From: Isochrysis galbana
Taxonomy: Eukaryota; Haptophyta; Isochrysidales; Isochrysidaceae
Direction: 5' to 3'
NCBI GenBank assembly: GCA_018136815.1
Contig: CM030939.1
Location: 1,678,208-1,742,207, forward strand
DNA: 64,000 nt
Shown here: in pieces, positions 62,813 to 64,000 of the stretch
Numbering within the stretch: position 1 is the first letter of the stretch
Layout: the number at the start of each line of letters is the position of its first letter
Position numbers and translations under genes: made by a program
Notes under the pieces: generated by a model
Told to the model about the DNA's origin: nothing
The model's input: the letters and a program-made list of their open reading frames with translations, nothing else
Database searches by the model: none

Positions 62813-63345
62813 TAGCTCATCACCATCAGCAACGAGACACCCGCAACACACTCAGAATAAACAAGTCACGCAGCGGCACGGGAGGAGGGCGAGAACATAC
62901 CGCTGGGGGCAGGTGCACCCCGCTCAACCCAATCCCCCCCCCCGCAACCTGAGCCCCTAAGTAGAGCACGAGGGGAGTTGCCGCAAGGCGGGTAGTGAGT
63001 GAGTAGTGAGGGAGAGGAAGGGGAATAGGCGTGGCTATAGAGGTGAACCCCAATGCCACGCGTGAGGCGAGAACAATAAAGGGTTTTTTAGGGGTTTTTT
63101 GTTTTTGCTTAGAGATGGGCGATCGGCTCTGCAAGAGAGCGCGATCCGATATCGATGCAGCCCCGGCGGGCCCGACGAGGATTGGTGGTTAGCAGACCCT
63201 CCTTTTTTGCCACTGTGGGACAAATATCAAGGGGAGGGGGCAGTGCCCCCATTTGCCCGTACCACTCGGAGACCTCGCTCGTCAGGCATGGCGGGATTCC
63301 GGCGTCTAAGTAGTTGTTGCAGTGAGGTTGGCTAGGATATAACAT
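62813..63345 (+). repeat. Dispersed repeat family F copy 2 and a family E 3' fragment
   Basis: 62960-63080 matches 43080-43195 (family F). 63205-63345 matches the last 130 bp of family E (GGACAAATATCAAGGGGAGG, CGTCAGGCATGGCGGGATTC, TTGGCTAGGATATAACATTA). No gene is seen. Confidence 0.6.
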
Positions 63346-63650
63346 TATTTATTATTAACTAATGTCGGTACCTTGCGAATAACGAGGCGACGCATCGAAT
63401 GCACGGTACCTAAGCCATCTGAACGTGTCACTTATTGACAACACATTAGACATTTGATATCATCACAAATTGCGGGAACACAACAATCGTGGCCTACTTG
63501 ACAAACCATAGTACGTACGACCAATGAAGAGTAGTGTGGATGATCTGAGTCGAAATATCCTGAGCCTATTCGGGAGAACGGAGTGCATCGATGATGCGAG
63601 CCTGCGGGCTATGCTCATCAATAGCCGGGCTGCGCGTGGTTGCAAGGTTC
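63346..63650. other. No gene recognised
   Basis: Short plus-strand frames here overlap the 3' flank of the minus-strand membrane protein and show no domain. Confidence 0.35.
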
Positions 63651-64000
63651 TCAGAGACGGCCAATTGCTATGGGCACACCATCTTCGGCCGGTTTGGACT
63701 CAATGGGCCCAGGCCGCGATAGAGACTGCTCTTGTTTGAGAGACTGCTCTTGTCTGACTTGAGAACCTCGGTTCCTACTCTTTTCTAGCCTGAGACCGAA
63801 TGACCGCTTGAGACCGAGGACGAGCACTGCAAGCACGATCACAAGGAGGCAGGCATAGATGACAATGACGGCAGTCATCGACGGAGGCTCAGGCTCACGT
63901 GCGCGAGAAAAGCGGTTGAGGCCGTACAGATCGAGACGCTGCGTGCGCACGTACCCAGACGCCACGACGTACAATGCGACGCTGACGACGAACAGGCCAG
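63651..64000 (-). CDS. C-terminal part of a membrane protein, cut by the window edge
   Basis: The frame is open to the window end. It reads GLFVVSVALYVVASGYVRTQ, then a loop RLDLYGLNRFSRAREPEP. A second hydrophobic helix follows (MTAVIVIYACLLVIVLAVLV) and then a basic/Gln-rich cytosolic tail ending PIAIGRL. At least two membrane segments are present. The family is not recognised, and the 5' part lies outside the window. Confidence 0.5.
   Translation of the reverse strand, partial: GLFVVSVALYVVASGYVRTQRLDLYGLNRFSRAREPEPPSMTAVIVIYACLLVIVLAVLVLGLKRSFGLRLEKSRNRGSQVRQEQSLKQEQSLSRPGPIESKPAEDGVPIAIGRL

Overview
The window is nuclear DNA of a GC-rich, unicellular eukaryote, most likely an alga. The evidence is short GT-AG introns (about 100-750 bp), a nucleoporin and a SET-MYND protein, a DGAT2 acyltransferase, a hydroxyproline-rich wall-type protein, an EGF-exostosin glycosyltransferase, a LINE with APE and reverse-transcriptase domains, several MITE families and heavy GA/CT microsatellite content. 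A haptophyte or another secondary-plastid alga is my best guess. A green alga cannot be excluded from sequence alone. No prokaryotic operon, CRISPR array, rRNA or convincing tRNA was seen.

Layout. 0.4-6.5 kb: a CS-domain protein (minus) and a five-exon mitochondrial-carrier-like protein (plus). 7.4-10.3 kb: repeat debris around a two-exon DGAT2 (plus). 10.3-14.3 kb: a very large intronless minus-strand gene fusing two pterin-synthase-like domains, a HAD-like segment, a methyltransferase-like segment and a zinc-type alcohol dehydrogenase. 14.3-22.5 kb: microsatellites, a 100-N assembly gap, and a 5.4-kb GC-rich minisatellite that encodes the Ser-Pro repeats of a minus-strand hydroxyproline-rich protein. 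23-26 kb: unassigned, perhaps degenerate retroelement ORFs. 26.2-29.5 kb: a six-exon EGF/exostosin GT47 gene (minus). 30.1-37.3 kb: a full-length LINE inserted into the target-site duplication of an older hAT-like element. 39-49.6 kb: a small unknown gene, a 2OG-Fe(II) oxygenase, an SMYD5-like methyltransferase, a Nup35/Nup53 nucleoporin and a fucosyltransferase-like enzyme, separated by dispersed repeats. 50.7-52.9 kb: a second, 5'-truncated LINE carrying a 458-bp foldback element. 53.5-55.9 kb: a four-exon AID/APOBEC-like deaminase gene (minus). 57.4-61.4 kb: a family-X DNA polymerase with FHA and BRCT domains at its N-terminus (plus). 61.7-64 kb: a transposase fragment, more repeats and a partial membrane protein.

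Most host genes look like unrelated single genes, as usual in a eukaryote. The most notable loci are the FHA-BRCT-PolX polymerase and the AID/APOBEC-like deaminase. They are divergently arranged, about 1.4 kb apart, and both are predicted nucleic-acid-editing or repair enzymes. The 1,328-residue multi-enzyme fusion is the third. All exon boundaries are my manual calls from splice motifs, phase and protein continuity; no transcript evidence was available.
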